Positions 31,236 to 41,535 of a stretch of DNA of 64,000 nucleotides are shown here, in pieces. The position numbers were made by a program, and so were the translations under genes. This DNA is from Tupaia tana (lineage: Eukaryota > Chordata > Mammalia > Scandentia > Tupaiidae), in contig JAKSZU010000018.1 of NCBI GenBank assembly GCA_026018925.1, forward strand, positions 2,496,505 to 2,560,504, given 5' to 3'. The number at the start of each line of letters is the position of its first letter. The stretch's first letter is position 1. Under the pieces are notes generated by a model, which ran no database searches, had not been told where the DNA came from, and was given only the letters and a program-made list of their open reading frames with translations.

Positions 31236-34200
31236 GACAGGCTGAGCCTCACAGTGGTGGCCGTTCCGGCCTCAGTCTCCAGCCGTCTGTGGACTCAGGA
31301 CAGACACGGGGCCCGTGACGTGGCCGAAACCCGAGCTGCCGTCCCTGCCTCTGGCCGGCCTGGAGGGACAGGCAGAGCTGGGACTCCGAGCAGCCCTTCC
31401 GTGCCCCTGTCTGTCCTGTGCTGGGCTTTGCCACTTCCTGTCTCGGGGGAAGGAGCAGGAGCAGGGGGAGTGGAGTAGGAGGGGGTTCAGTTCGTGGTGG
31501 AGGGAGGTGAAGCGGAGACGGCTGCAGCCTCCCCAGTCTGCGAGGGCCGGGGACTCCGGAGACAGCTACTCCGGGGCAGGGTGAAGGCCAGGCTGGCCCC
31601 CAGACCAGCCTTTAAGGTCTTGGTCCTCCCAGCTCCCTCCCTCCCCGTGGAAGTCCCTTTTCTCGTGTGCCCAAGGAGGAGGGTGGACTAGCCCCTGCAG
31701 ACCCCAAGCCCACTGATCTCAACTACCCCTGGAGACACTGAGCAAGTGGGCCACAGACCACGTCCCAGGAGGAAACGAGGTGACATGCCTGGGGGCCCTT
31801 GGGCACGAGTCTGCCACACAGAGAGTGCTGGCTGTCCCTGCAGAGCGCGGCCCTCCGACCCCAGAACCAAGGCTCCGGCGCCTTCAGCAAGCCTGAAATC
31901 TCTGGGCTTTGGGGTCTAGAAGCCGTCAGGGGAGAGTGCACAGCCTCAGGAGTGTCGTCCTCTCTCCCACGTAACTCAGATGCCCGTGGACGTCGGCGTG
32001 TCGCTGTGTGCCATGCTCCCTTCGCGGCCTTTGAACCCTCTCGGGATGGCTACTGCCCCACCCCTCGCTTAACAGATGCGGAAATGGAATCTGGCCAGAC
32101 TGCTGGGCCTTGAACCCAGGTCGCCCGGCTTCAGAGTCTGGGATTGGACCCACGATGTTCGTGCCCCCATTCGGCTTACCATGCCATGGCTGTGCTGGCC
32201 AGCGCGGGAGCCACCGGCCTCCGTGGCTACTCACCGTGAGGCCGCAGCACCAATGCCGGGGGGGGGGGGGGGTGCAGCGTGCCGCTGGGCCGGCAGCCAG
32301 ACGAAGGCTGGGCTCGTGCTGGGTCAGCCCCACGCCAGGGACACGTGTGGGGACGTCACCCTGGCCGCTGGGACAGCTCGGGTCCTGACATGAGAGCCTG
32401 CTGAGGGTTCTCTCTCTCAGGAAATAAACTGATAATGAAAACATTTCTTTAACCGAGAGCAATCCAGCTCCTCCGTGCACCCACTGGCCAGGCGTCCCGG
32501 CGCAGCCCCGAGGCCAGCGCACGGGTGCAGGCCCCTCACCTACCGCCGTGTCAGGGGGCCGGGGGGCTCCTGCGCCCAGGCAGGTGGCCGCGAGCCCGCC
32601 CACCCTGTTCCTGGAAAGGGGCAGACGGTGGCCGGGCACACACCGTTCCCAGGGGCACCCAGAGGGCACGGGGCCCTCCGCTGGGAAACCGAAGCTCTCA
32701 AAAACTGCCCTCAGCCGAGTTTGTTTCTAAGCGACGACAGGAAGGAGCCCTGCTTTATGAGGTGTGCACATCTGTGGGAAACGGGGCGGGGGTGCTTCGA
32801 ATCTGGGGTGGCTCCTGAGCGGTGCAGGAGTCGGCACGGAGCGCCTGTTACGTGCCCCTCTGCACACGGGGGATGGAGCGGGGAAGCAGACAGACCCCAG
32901 CCTCGCCTTCACAGACCGCGGCCCTCCTGGTGAGAGTGCGCGGCTGGACCAGCGTGTCAGAACTGCCGCGGAACAGGAGGGAGTATCAGAGGTCGTGCAT
33001 AGTTCCGACCGAGTGGGTGCTCTGCAAACAGCCCGGCAGTGGAGCGTCTCTGGGGTGCGGCTGGCCAGCTGGCCGTTTCTCAGCCTCTCCCTACGCGGCC
33101 TTCTCCCCGGGCTCGGGGCGTCCAGCGGGTCTGAACCTTCTCTCAGTCTTGGACTCGGGGAGTTGGACGTCAGATCCCACGGCAGTGCACAGAGGGGCCA
33201 GGGCAGGGGGACGGCTTCGACTCGGGCCAGTGCGCAGCCGGTGGGCGAGGTGGCAGTCACAGCCTGGCGGCCCGGCCGGTTCCGTGTCACACGCTCACTG
33301 TGCGGGCTGGGTCTGGGGCCTGAGATAGCTGACGAGGCTCTCCACGTGGGGGGCTTGAGACGGACGGGGCTGCTCTTACTCACAGCTCACCCGGTTTATA
33401 CGGCAGTTGCCTCGGTCAGGAGCCTTTCCCCAAGCCTTTGCCGGGACCGTTCGCTGGGTTTGAGCGCGCAGCCTGGTGGTTTCCAGTGCAAGAAGTCGGA
33501 GATTCGGAACGAAATCCTGGTCCCGTACCTCCTGCTGTGTGACCCAGGCCGACCTGGTCTCCGGCCTGCCCCCACCTGTCACTGCAGCCCGGCCGTGCAT
33601 CTGTGAAGTGGGCTGTTCCCCACCATCTGAAGGAACCAAGGCTGTCTTGGCGTGAGCCAGACGAGCCTGCTGACTTGCAGCCCGTGCCGGTGTGCATGGT
33701 GCCGTGCGGCGGGAGCTAGCGCGCAGCGGGCTCAGCAGAAGGCGCGTGCTTGCCGAGCGCCCGTGGGTGAGAGCGCGCCAACTCCTCTGTCTGAGAGCGG
33801 CTAAGAGCGACGGCTCTCCTGTGGGTGCCCCCCCCCCCCCCCGCCTCTCTGCTCTAACCCGAGGCCTTTCGAGACCTCATCCGCGATGGTTCTCAGACTT
33901 GCCGAAATGACCGGCAGGCTCACCGGTCCCAGCCTTGAGAAGGGACGATGGTGCCGACTCGGGGGCATGGGGCTCCTTTCCGCGACCGCGGCCCGGGCAG
34001 GCCCCAGAGGGCGTCTCTGCCACTGAGTGATGGTCGGGAGCAGAGAGCCCGAGACAGGACTCCAGAGTGCACATTCCTCAGCCGTACGTCAGCCCCGGGC
34101 AGGGGTCCCGCCCTGGCCTCTGACACATGCGGGGCTCCTGAGCCAGGGACCTGGGGGTGACACCGGGCTGATGACACAGAAGACGCACCGTGGAGCTGGG

Positions 34201-34951
34201 CTTTCTGGCCCCTCCCCTGCGGGAACCCACGGCGACCAGCGACCAGCGTGGAAGCGCCGCTCCATCCCTGAGCCCTGCTGGGACGCCAGCCCCTTCTCTG
34301 GGGATGAGCAGGTGTCCACGCACATTGCCAACCCGCCGAGAGGTGCCCCGAGCCCCCGAGTCACACCGCACAGGCCGGGAAAACGCTGGAGGGCGAAGGC
34401 TGTGGGGGAGACTGGGAGCTGACCACAGAGCCACCAGGCCAGAGTGGCGGGTCAGAAACGAGTCACACCACAGCCCCGGTGCAAGGGACGGCTGCCGAAT
34501 GACGGAAGTGTGCCGGGGCGTTAGCGGCGCTGACGCCGGGGTGCGTGTGGGTGCAGTTCCAGGACTCAGCTCTGAGGCTGGGAGGTTTCAGGGCTTGCTG
34601 AGCACCGATGGCCACACGCTGGGGCACAGCCTGACCGACACACACAGGCTGTCCAGAGGGACAGACCTGCACGCGCGTTACTCGTCACCTCCGCCCCAGC
34701 CGCTCCGGAGGCCTTGGCTAGGGACTCCCGCCAGGAACCACCACTGGGGCTTTTCTAAGGACTGTTAGTGTCGGAAGCTGCGAGGAAACGGGCACTGGGG
34801 CGTGCGGAGAGACGAGCAGCAGCCGCAGCAGGGGGGGACGGAATGCCCACACTCGCCCTTCGGAAACCCGGTCAGCACACACGTTTTCCGCTCGTCACGA
34901 GTCGCTCCTCGCAGCTGCCGTGAACGCGTCTGCTGGTAAGTGCACGAGGAG
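31236..34951. other. Unassigned GC/CpG-rich sequence with G15 and C15 runs
   Basis: Apart from a MIR piece at 32060-32155 and a possible second one at 33495-33640 (GAACGAAATCCTGGTCCCGT, GCATCTGTGAAGTGGGCTG), nothing is recognised. Homopolymers G15 (32258-32272) and C15 (33828-33842) are present. CpG is frequent from 32900 to 34900. Frames up to 280 codons overlap in several phases and read through the MIR remnants. Confidence 0.4.
32060..32155 (-). repeat. MIR-like fragment (reverse orientation)
   Basis: Sequence near TTAACAGATGCGGAAATGGA, followed by GGGCCTTGAACCCAGGTCGC and CTTCAGAGTCTGGGATTGGA, matches the inverted MIR head (acagatgaggaaactgagg ... ttgaacccaggtctg). Confidence 0.65.
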
Positions 34952-35173
34952 CAGGTGCCTGTGCTCCGCCTCTCCTCCGGGTCAGGAGCACGCCCCGTAC
35001 CGGCCCCATCGGCGACTTCACACGGCAGGTGCCTGTGCTCCGCCTCTCCTCCGGGTCAGGAGCACGCCCTGTACCGGCCCCATCGGCGACTTCACACGGC
35101 AGGTGCCTGTGCTCCGCCTCTCCTCCCGGTCAGGAGCACGCACCGTACCGGCCCCATCGGCGACTTCACACGG
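34952..35173. repeat. 74-bp minisatellite, 3.0 copies
   Basis: Units start CAGGTGCCTGTGCTCCGCCT at 34952, 35026 and 35100 and end ATCGGCGACTTCACACGG. Differences are limited to about three bases in total, so this is a recent triplication. The unit is CpG-rich. Confidence 0.95.
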
Positions 35174-35384
35174 CAGCGCTTAGTCACGGCCATCGGGAGC
35201 AGAGCGCGCGTCTCTGGGCCTCCGCCTCCTCGTCCGAGGAAGGGGTCCACGCGTGTCTGGCTATGGAGTGTAGGGTGTCACGTCCGGAGGAGTCCAAATC
35301 TTGTTCCTGGCATACCGGGACAGCCAGGGCCATCGAAGGAGACGTGTGTGAGCCCCACACTGACGGGGGGAGTGTGTGACGCTT

Positions 35385-35790
35385 GTTTCATGTGCCAGCT
35401 TGGCTGAGCTAAGGGCTGCCCAGGTGGCGGGCGGACGCTGTTTCCGGAAGGCTGTCTGGAGGAGGTGGCACGTGGAAGAATAGACTGAGGAGGGCAGCCT
35501 TGCCAGCGTGGCACCGGCGCCCGGCCAGGGCCTGCACAGAAGGCGGAGGGAGGGCACGCTCACTCTCTCCTTTGGATCCGGGGCCTCACCCTCTGCCGCC
35601 CGTGGACGTGGGAGCTCCCGGCTCTCGGCCCTTCGGGCTCAGACTGGATCGCAGCTCCGGGCTTCCCACTCACCAGCCTGCTGTGAAGCGGCTCCCAGGA
35701 CTTCGTGCCGCGATCACGTGAGCCAGTTCCCGTCACTCCTCCCCTCACACGTCTCGATAAATCCCTCCGGTCCTGGTTCTCGGGAGAACG
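35385..35790. repeat. Old ~400-bp interspersed repeat, family not named
   Basis: The left end (TTTCATGTGCCAGCTTGGCT) and right end (GATCACGTGAGCCAGTTCCC ... GATAAATCCCTC ... GGTTCTCGGGAGAACGCTGG) match the ends of a common mammalian repeat with atgtgtcaacttggct and ctggagaaccctgactaata termini. The interior is GC-enriched and diverged. I recognise the sequence type but not the family name with certainty. Confidence 0.55.
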
Positions 35791-35893
35791 CTGGGCCATC
35801 GTAGAGCTTTAGAGAAGGGCTAAGACGAGCCTGCGATTCTGCCCGGAGACCCGGCCCTAAGGCTGAGAGGGTGCAGAGGAGCCCACAAGTGCA

Positions 35894-36143
35894 TTGTTTT
35901 GTTTTTTAGGATTTGGCAATAGGGCTGATGCACTCACCAGCAAGAGACCAGGACAGGGAAGTAAGAAAGCACCCCAGGGTGGACGGCCACACCGCAGTCT
36001 CATCTCCTTCGCCCTCCTTTCAGGATTCTGGGCACCCATGCACATGCCTAGCATGAGTTTTAAGCCAACAAACCTGGACTTGAACTGCGGTCGGCCATGT
36101 GAGAGTCCAGCGCCTTAACCACCACACCACCTGCCGGCCCCGA
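35894..36143 (-). mobile_element. tRNA-derived SINE, long type, older copy
   Basis: Read on minus it starts GGGGCCGGCAGGTGGTGTGG, continues TTAAGGCGCTGGACTC with a decayed B box (AGTTCAAGTCC), then the AGGCATGTGCATGGGTGCCC and GAATCCTGAAAGGAGG blocks. It ends in an AAAAAACAAAAC tail. Its TGGTGGTTAAGGCGCTGGAC head resembles the short type (compare 52593 and 57185), suggesting an ancestral subfamily. Confidence 0.88.
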
Positions 36144-36989
36144 GAAAGTACTATGTTTGGGAACAAGGTTGGGGTGGGGACATGCTAACGGGTCCGAGTC
36201 AGTCCAAAGAGCCCAGTGGCCAGACCTGGGGTTACTGGAGCAGCGAGTACATACGAGGGCTTCGGGGGCCGGCTAGTGCCCAGCGAGCCCGTGTGTGGGC
36301 GATGGCCAGATCAGAAGTGCCGAGGAGGCTGCTCCCCCTGCGCAGAGCCCAATATGGCGTGCGGGAGGGAGGGAAGTGAGCAGCCCCAGCGGGAGAGCTG
36401 TGGGGGCCGCTGACCCTGCTGACGGCGCAGGTGGGGCTCACGGAGAACCCGGAGCAGGCGACCTCCCCAGAAGGGTTACTGACTACCCTTGGGTTTCAGA
36501 CGTGACCACAGAGTCTGCGGCCCTCTGTCCTCAGAGTGTCAATGTCAGCCTGGGCTGGACTTAGCGACTCGCTTCCAACAAGGAATGGGAAATTGGAGGC
36601 TGAGATCTTTCCAGGGGAGCCCCGGGGGACACCACCTTCCCCGAAGCTCATGCTCAGCCAACCTCGCAGATGGGACAGGCACGGCACTCCTGTGCTCTTC
36701 GTCCCCCAAGGCCATAGCTCCAGGCTACCACACCCGGGACTTCCTGCAGACACCTCACTGGGACTCTTCAGTGCCACAGTCAGGAAAGGCTCGGAGAGAC
36801 TGAGGGACAGTCACAGAGGGAGGGGACGAGGAGGGGACGACCCCATGTGACCTGTGTCCGCCGGGGACCTGGAGCAGGAAGAAGACAGCAGGAGAAACCG
36901 GGCGGTCGAGGACAGCCAGCTGTCCTGCCAAGTCCGGCAGCTCCGTCAAGCGGGACGCTGCGAGACAGCAGGCAGAAGGCGCGGCCCTC
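36144..36989. other. Unassigned GC-rich unique sequence
   Basis: No gene or repeat recognised. GAGGGGACGAGGAGGGGACGA near 36820 is a small purine-rich tandem. Chance open frames only. Confidence 0.4.
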
Positions 36990-37140
36990 CGCCTCTACGC
37001 TGTTGGAAATATCATTTTTAAAATTAAAAACGTGATCTCAATTAGCATACAAGGAGCTTGTTATTATAAAGAACTAATAGATGGGTTTTTATAAAGTTCC
37101 TCAATTTCACTTTACAGCTTGGTTGATAGACAAAACATAG
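36990..37140. promoter_or_regulatory. AT-rich candidate conserved noncoding block
   Basis: A sharply AT-rich island in GC-rich DNA: AATATCATTTTTAAAATTAA, TCTCAATTAGCATACAAGG, TTATTATAAAGAACTAATAG and CAATTTCACTTTACAGC. It contains homeodomain-like CAATTAG and CTAATAG words and no recognised repeat. It ends where the C-rich minisatellite begins. Confidence 0.35.
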
Positions 37141-37159
37141 AGATAAATGCTCTCGAGAC

Positions 37160-37333
37160 CTCCCCAGGACACAAGATCCCCCCAGGAGGACAGAAGACCC
37201 CCCAGGAGGATGCAAGACCCCCCCAGGAGGACAGAAGACCCCCCCAAGAGGACGCAAGACCCCCCCCCAGGAGGACGCAAGACCCCCCCAGGAGGACAAA
37301 AGACCCCCCCAGGAGGACAAAAGACCCCCAGCC
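37160..37333. repeat. C-rich ~22-bp minisatellite, about 8 copies
   Basis: Units follow CCCCCCAGGAGGACNNAAGA with C-run length varying from 5 to 9. The minus strand therefore carries a G5-G9 run every ~22 bp, ideal for G-quadruplex formation. It lies between two AT-rich candidate regulatory blocks. Confidence 0.93.
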
Positions 37334-37609
37334 GGCCAGGGAGCAGGGCGGACTCAGCCCCAAGACCAGCTGCCCTATTGCATGTAACACGCGGGCCTGG
37401 CCCAACAGCTCGCTGTTCGCTGTGTTCAGGAGACGTACCGCAGCCCGTTCCTTGCCTCGCCCTCACCCAAAATGCCCAAGCCCTCTGGGGCCTCCTGCTC
37501 CCGCGTCCCAGAGTGTGGGTCGAAGGCCACGAAGAGTAGACACCTCCTCACACCAGGGGGGACAGGCACTCCATGGCCCTCAGCCCTCAGGGAGGGACCT
37601 GCCCACGCC

Positions 37610-37930
37610 CAGGGGCTATATTTCAAATAGTAATTAATTGATGACAAACAGCAATTAATGGCCCACATTCCTACTTCGGTGAAGTGCATAATTCCTTGCT
37701 GGGAGCTGGGATGGGCCATGCTCTTGTTTTCTTTTAATCTGGTTTGAAAGACAAGCACTCTCCCAGGGGCGAGGCGGAGCTGTTCCCGTGAGTTCATCGG
37801 TGTGGCATGTGGGTCCTCCACTCGGAGACAGGAAGGGCCCACACAGCCCTCTGTGGCCGGGGGCAGGGGTGAGGAGCCTAAGTAGCCGTGGCCCAATTTA
37901 TTAAAGATCATAAATATTCCTCTTGGAAGC
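37610..37930. promoter_or_regulatory. Candidate enhancer with clustered homeodomain motifs
   Basis: 37621-37660 holds AGTAATTAATTGATGACAAA and GCAATTAATGG, i.e. two or more TAATTA/ATTAAT cores and a TGATGACA MEIS/PBX-like word. 37720-37750 has CTTTTAATCTGGTTTGAAAG. 37890-37920 has CAATTTATTAAAGATCATAA followed by ATATTCC. The cores are separated by ordinary GC-rich DNA. No repeat family matches. The dense motif set suggests a developmental enhancer, but this is an inference from motifs. Confidence 0.42.
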
Positions 37931-38094
37931 AGGGTGGGAGTTGCAGGAGGAAGGGACAGCCGCTGGCCGGTGTGTTTGTGCGTGGTGGGTATGAACGTGC
38001 GCGCATGTGCGTGTGGCTGACTGTCAGCAAATGCCATCAAGCAGTAACCCTTACCTGAAGGCAGAGGTGTGGGTGAGCCAGGAGTTCGAGCGCT

Positions 38095-38335
38095 GTTCCA
38101 GGGCCATTCCGCGGCGTCCAGGCAGCTGCGTCCCACGTGGCCAAGCACTCAGTTCGCGTCCTGAAATCGGTGACTTGAAAAGCACGGCAGGCCCGTGAGT
38201 GTGCCCCGAATCCTCAGGAAAATGGAGACAAGGTTGCACACGACCGTGCCCCATAGGGTGGTGCTCCCCTCTTCCCTCCCCTCCGTCTCTCTCTGGCTAA
38301 CACATGTGCCTCCTGGCGAATTAAAGCAAAGAAGA
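38095..38335 (+). mobile_element. Degraded tRNA-derived SINE
   Basis: After a decayed head the family blocks appear in order: CCCACGTGGCCAAGCACTCA, AGTTCGCGTCCTGAAATCGG, TGACTTGAAAAGCACG, GTGTGCCCCGAATCCTCAGG, a (CTCTCT)GGCTAACACATGTGCC stretch and a GAATTAAAGCAAAG end without a clean A tail. It is among the oldest copies of this family in the window. Confidence 0.65.
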
Positions 38336-41300
38336 ACACGTCCTGGAGCCTGGAGGAGACACGGGCCTGTGCCCTCGCCTTTCCGGGCCGGAGGTGTCGT
38401 AGCAATGACTGTGTCCTTGTCGTCCGCCTGTCCAGGCTTTGCTGGCTCCTCCTGAATACCAGCCCCGCGATCAGTGCTGGAGATAGAAAGGAGTGGGTCT
38501 AGGCCGTCTCCCTGGGAGACCGCGGGGCACAGATGTGCCGGGCGATGCCGCCGCAAGAACAATCAGTGCCCCGAGGCCGGCGAGGCGAGTGGGCGCGTCT
38601 CCGAACCCCGAACTCCTGGATCTCAGTCCTCGGGACGGCGGCCTTCAGCTCCCACCCACACCTCAGCCCACTCAGTGGCTCCGTGGCTCGGCTGTGGCCG
38701 GTGGTGGGCACTCACTCGTGGACTGTGACGGAGAGTGGGCACGTCACAGGGCTGCACCTCCCCCGCCCCGCCCCGCCCCGCCGGCCCCCGGCCGGGTGTC
38801 ATCTCACGGGCCTGGCCACTCGGACCCGATGAAGCCAAAGGAAGCGCGGCACAGCCTCTCAGATCGCGGGACGCCGAGCGGAAAGGGAACCGACCCACGG
38901 GAGTACGACGTGCACCACAACATGCAGACGTCTGGGCCGTGGCGACACGGGTGTCCGGGGGAAGGCCACTGTGCTTCCACGTGAGGGGACACAGAGGTTC
39001 CTAGTACCACGGCCGCTCCTAGGCGGGAAGCAGCTGGGTTGCGCGGCGGAACCTCCCGGCTACTGCCAGGACCAAGGCCTGGGTGGCCGCGGCAGAGTGG
39101 AAGCCACAGCTGCCTCGGGGTAGAGCTGGGTGAGGGCAAAGGGGCCTGTCCTCCCGCTGGCTCAGGGCCCTCCGGGCTGAGGCTGCAACCCCCGCCGGGG
39201 AGGGCAGTGCTGCTGGCGGGAGGCGCCTGGGAGCCGCGGTGCCAGTGCGAGGAGAGATGGCCGACTGCTGAGAGCCCAGCTCCCCCTGGCCCCCGCCCGC
39301 CCCGTGAGGCCCACGCAGCGGGTGGGACTGCGGAACAGTTCCCCAGAGGTGAGGAAACGTCGCCAGCGCCCAGTGGTACGCGAACCCCGTAGCTGACGAC
39401 CAAGCGTCGGCATCCCTCAGGGTGAGCACACCGCGCAGCCCCTCTCCCCTCTCCGGGGAGAAACAAGGCACCGCGTGAGTATTTCCAGGGTAAGCGGTCA
39501 TGTGAGAAAGCCCCGGGCAGTTCCGACTATGAGCGCATTTCTCAAAGAGCTGTCCGGAAATCTGAGTTTTGCCGATGCAGCTGAAATTGCTTTGACTCCA
39601 ATGGAGGAAGGGACGGGCAGTATTTCCGCGGGGCTCCTGAGTGTGTTTGATGCTTTTCCCATGGCGTCCTGTCGGGGAGAAGCCGGTGCTGCGCTCTGGC
39701 ACTGCCCGACCGTGGAGACCACACCGGCCGGCTAGTTAGGTGCCAGGAGCAGACACCCAAACTGCTGTAGATGATTCCGGAAACGCACTTGTCCACGTAC
39801 CTAGAGGGCCGAGAGAAGTGGGCTTCAGGCCTGGTTTGTTCCAGCAGGTGATGGTGCCACGGGGCTGTGGTCTACGGCAGCCTCACCTTCAGACGCCTCC
39901 CTGGGTAGTCAGGCAGGACTCTGCCGCCGCCCCGGGCGTCGTGGGTCCTGCTCACCTGGGAGCGGAGGGAGTGCCGTCTCACCTCGCCCATGGAGGCCGC
40001 GATCGCCCCAGCCGGGCTACCGCGAGCCACGCCTCGTTCTTGAAACCGAAACAGCATCAAAGACAGAGGATGCAGCTGTCTTCTCAAGCCACCCTAAGCC
40101 CCAAACCAGAGGGACCGAAAGGCTCGGCTCCCACGGGCAGCAGATGCTGAGAAGGCATGCCCGCGTGGCTGCCAGGCCCCGGCACCTGCCGGGTCTTCGC
40201 GTCTGCGTCCAGGCTGCACGGCATTTTCCTACCCTGAGACGCAGAAGACGTGCTCTCCCCATTCTGTGAGAGGGCAGACGGGGCCCGGGGTGAAGGGCCC
40301 TGCGTCCGGTGTCTCCTGGAACGGTGCTCTTCCCTCCCCCACGCTGCGCTGCCCTCCTGGGCCCTGCCTGCTCCCTGCCTCGGTTTCCCCGTCTGTCAAT
40401 GACTTGGGCTGACTTTACCCCACCTGGCACTTTGCAGCTCTGAGGTCCAGGCCCCCCGGGAGTCCGGAGTCCTGGTGTCGGCTGAGGTTATTACGCACCC
40501 ACTGACCACAGCATCCCGCTCCTCTGGGTCTCTGGCTCCCACCGATGACTCGGAGTCTGGAGGCCGAGCACATGGCTGTCCGCGACTGCGGCTCTGGCAC
40601 ACGTGGTACCTTTCCCACCCGCTCCGAGGGTGGAGGAAGAGAAGGCTCCCGCATCAGGAGAGCCCCCAGGCGACAGTATAGACCAAGACAGGCTTGCCAC
40701 GGCCTCGCCTGCACCTCGCCACACCTGGGCACGGCCGTGGCCCCCTTGCCCTTCTCTGCAGCGAGATCCAGCGAGGTGACAACCCAGAGTGCGGTGGGGA
40801 CCTGGCGAGGCATGGGGGCTCCACAGCAAGGTCACGCCAGCAAGGCCACTGAGGAGGCGGAACCCACCTCGGCCCAGCGGGCCGGCCTCGTGCTCACACA
40901 CACAGGGCACCAGGGCCGCCGCGGGCTAGGTGGCTCTGTCGGGCTCAGCGGCTGGGCGAGTTAGACCCCTGACACGTCTGCAGAGCCGTCACCCGAATGC
41001 CTCTCAGGGGACTTTGCTGTCAACTCTTGGCTCGCTGACCTGGAGGCCGGCACAGGCAAAGTGGCAGTCCTCAGAGCTGCAGTCTCAGGGCACCTACGGC
41101 CACCAGGCACCGCCTCTCAGGAGAGCCCTGGCTGGGAATGCCAGCTGCTTCCCCAGGGCCAACGCTGCCGTGGCCGGTGGGGAGCTGGCCCCTGCTGGGG
41201 GGAGTGCATGATCTTCCACGCACCCCGGGACAGCCTGGAGTGAAGGGAGCCCCACCAACGAGGGCAGAGGGCTCCGGGCCCACACCGGGGCCGCCCAGGG

Positions 41301-41477
41301 AGGCCGGGCACCTGGTCACCCTTGTGAGAGATTACCGGGGCCTCCGAGACCATCCGCCCACTTCTCTCCTGCTTCGGGTGAGGAATCCGAGACCCTGAAA
41401 GGGAGGCTAGCTTGCCTGAGACGCTGGACCAAGTCACAGGGTTTTACTCGTGTGTGCCTTTATCGCGATCACCTCAA
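38336..41477. other. Unassigned GC/CpG-rich sequence, possible CpG island
   Basis: CpG is dense from about 38500 to 39100, including a (CCCCG)4 run at 38761-38782 that forms overlapping Sp1-type sites. I see no convincing first exon or splice donor. CCTCGGTTTCCCCGTCTGTC at 40379 is a probable MIR scrap. Chance open frames reach 227 codons with no domain. Confidence 0.4.
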
Positions 41478-41535
41478 ATGGAAAAGAAAAACAAAAACAA
41501 CAAAAAAGAAAAAAGAAAGAAAGAAAAAGAAAGCC
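41478..41535. repeat. Purine A/G-rich AAAGAAAG tract
   Basis: About 58 bp of AAAAAC, AAAAG and AAAG units, read as Lys-rich on the plus strand. It resembles an old retroposon tail, but no SINE body is recognised on its 5' side. Confidence 0.85.
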
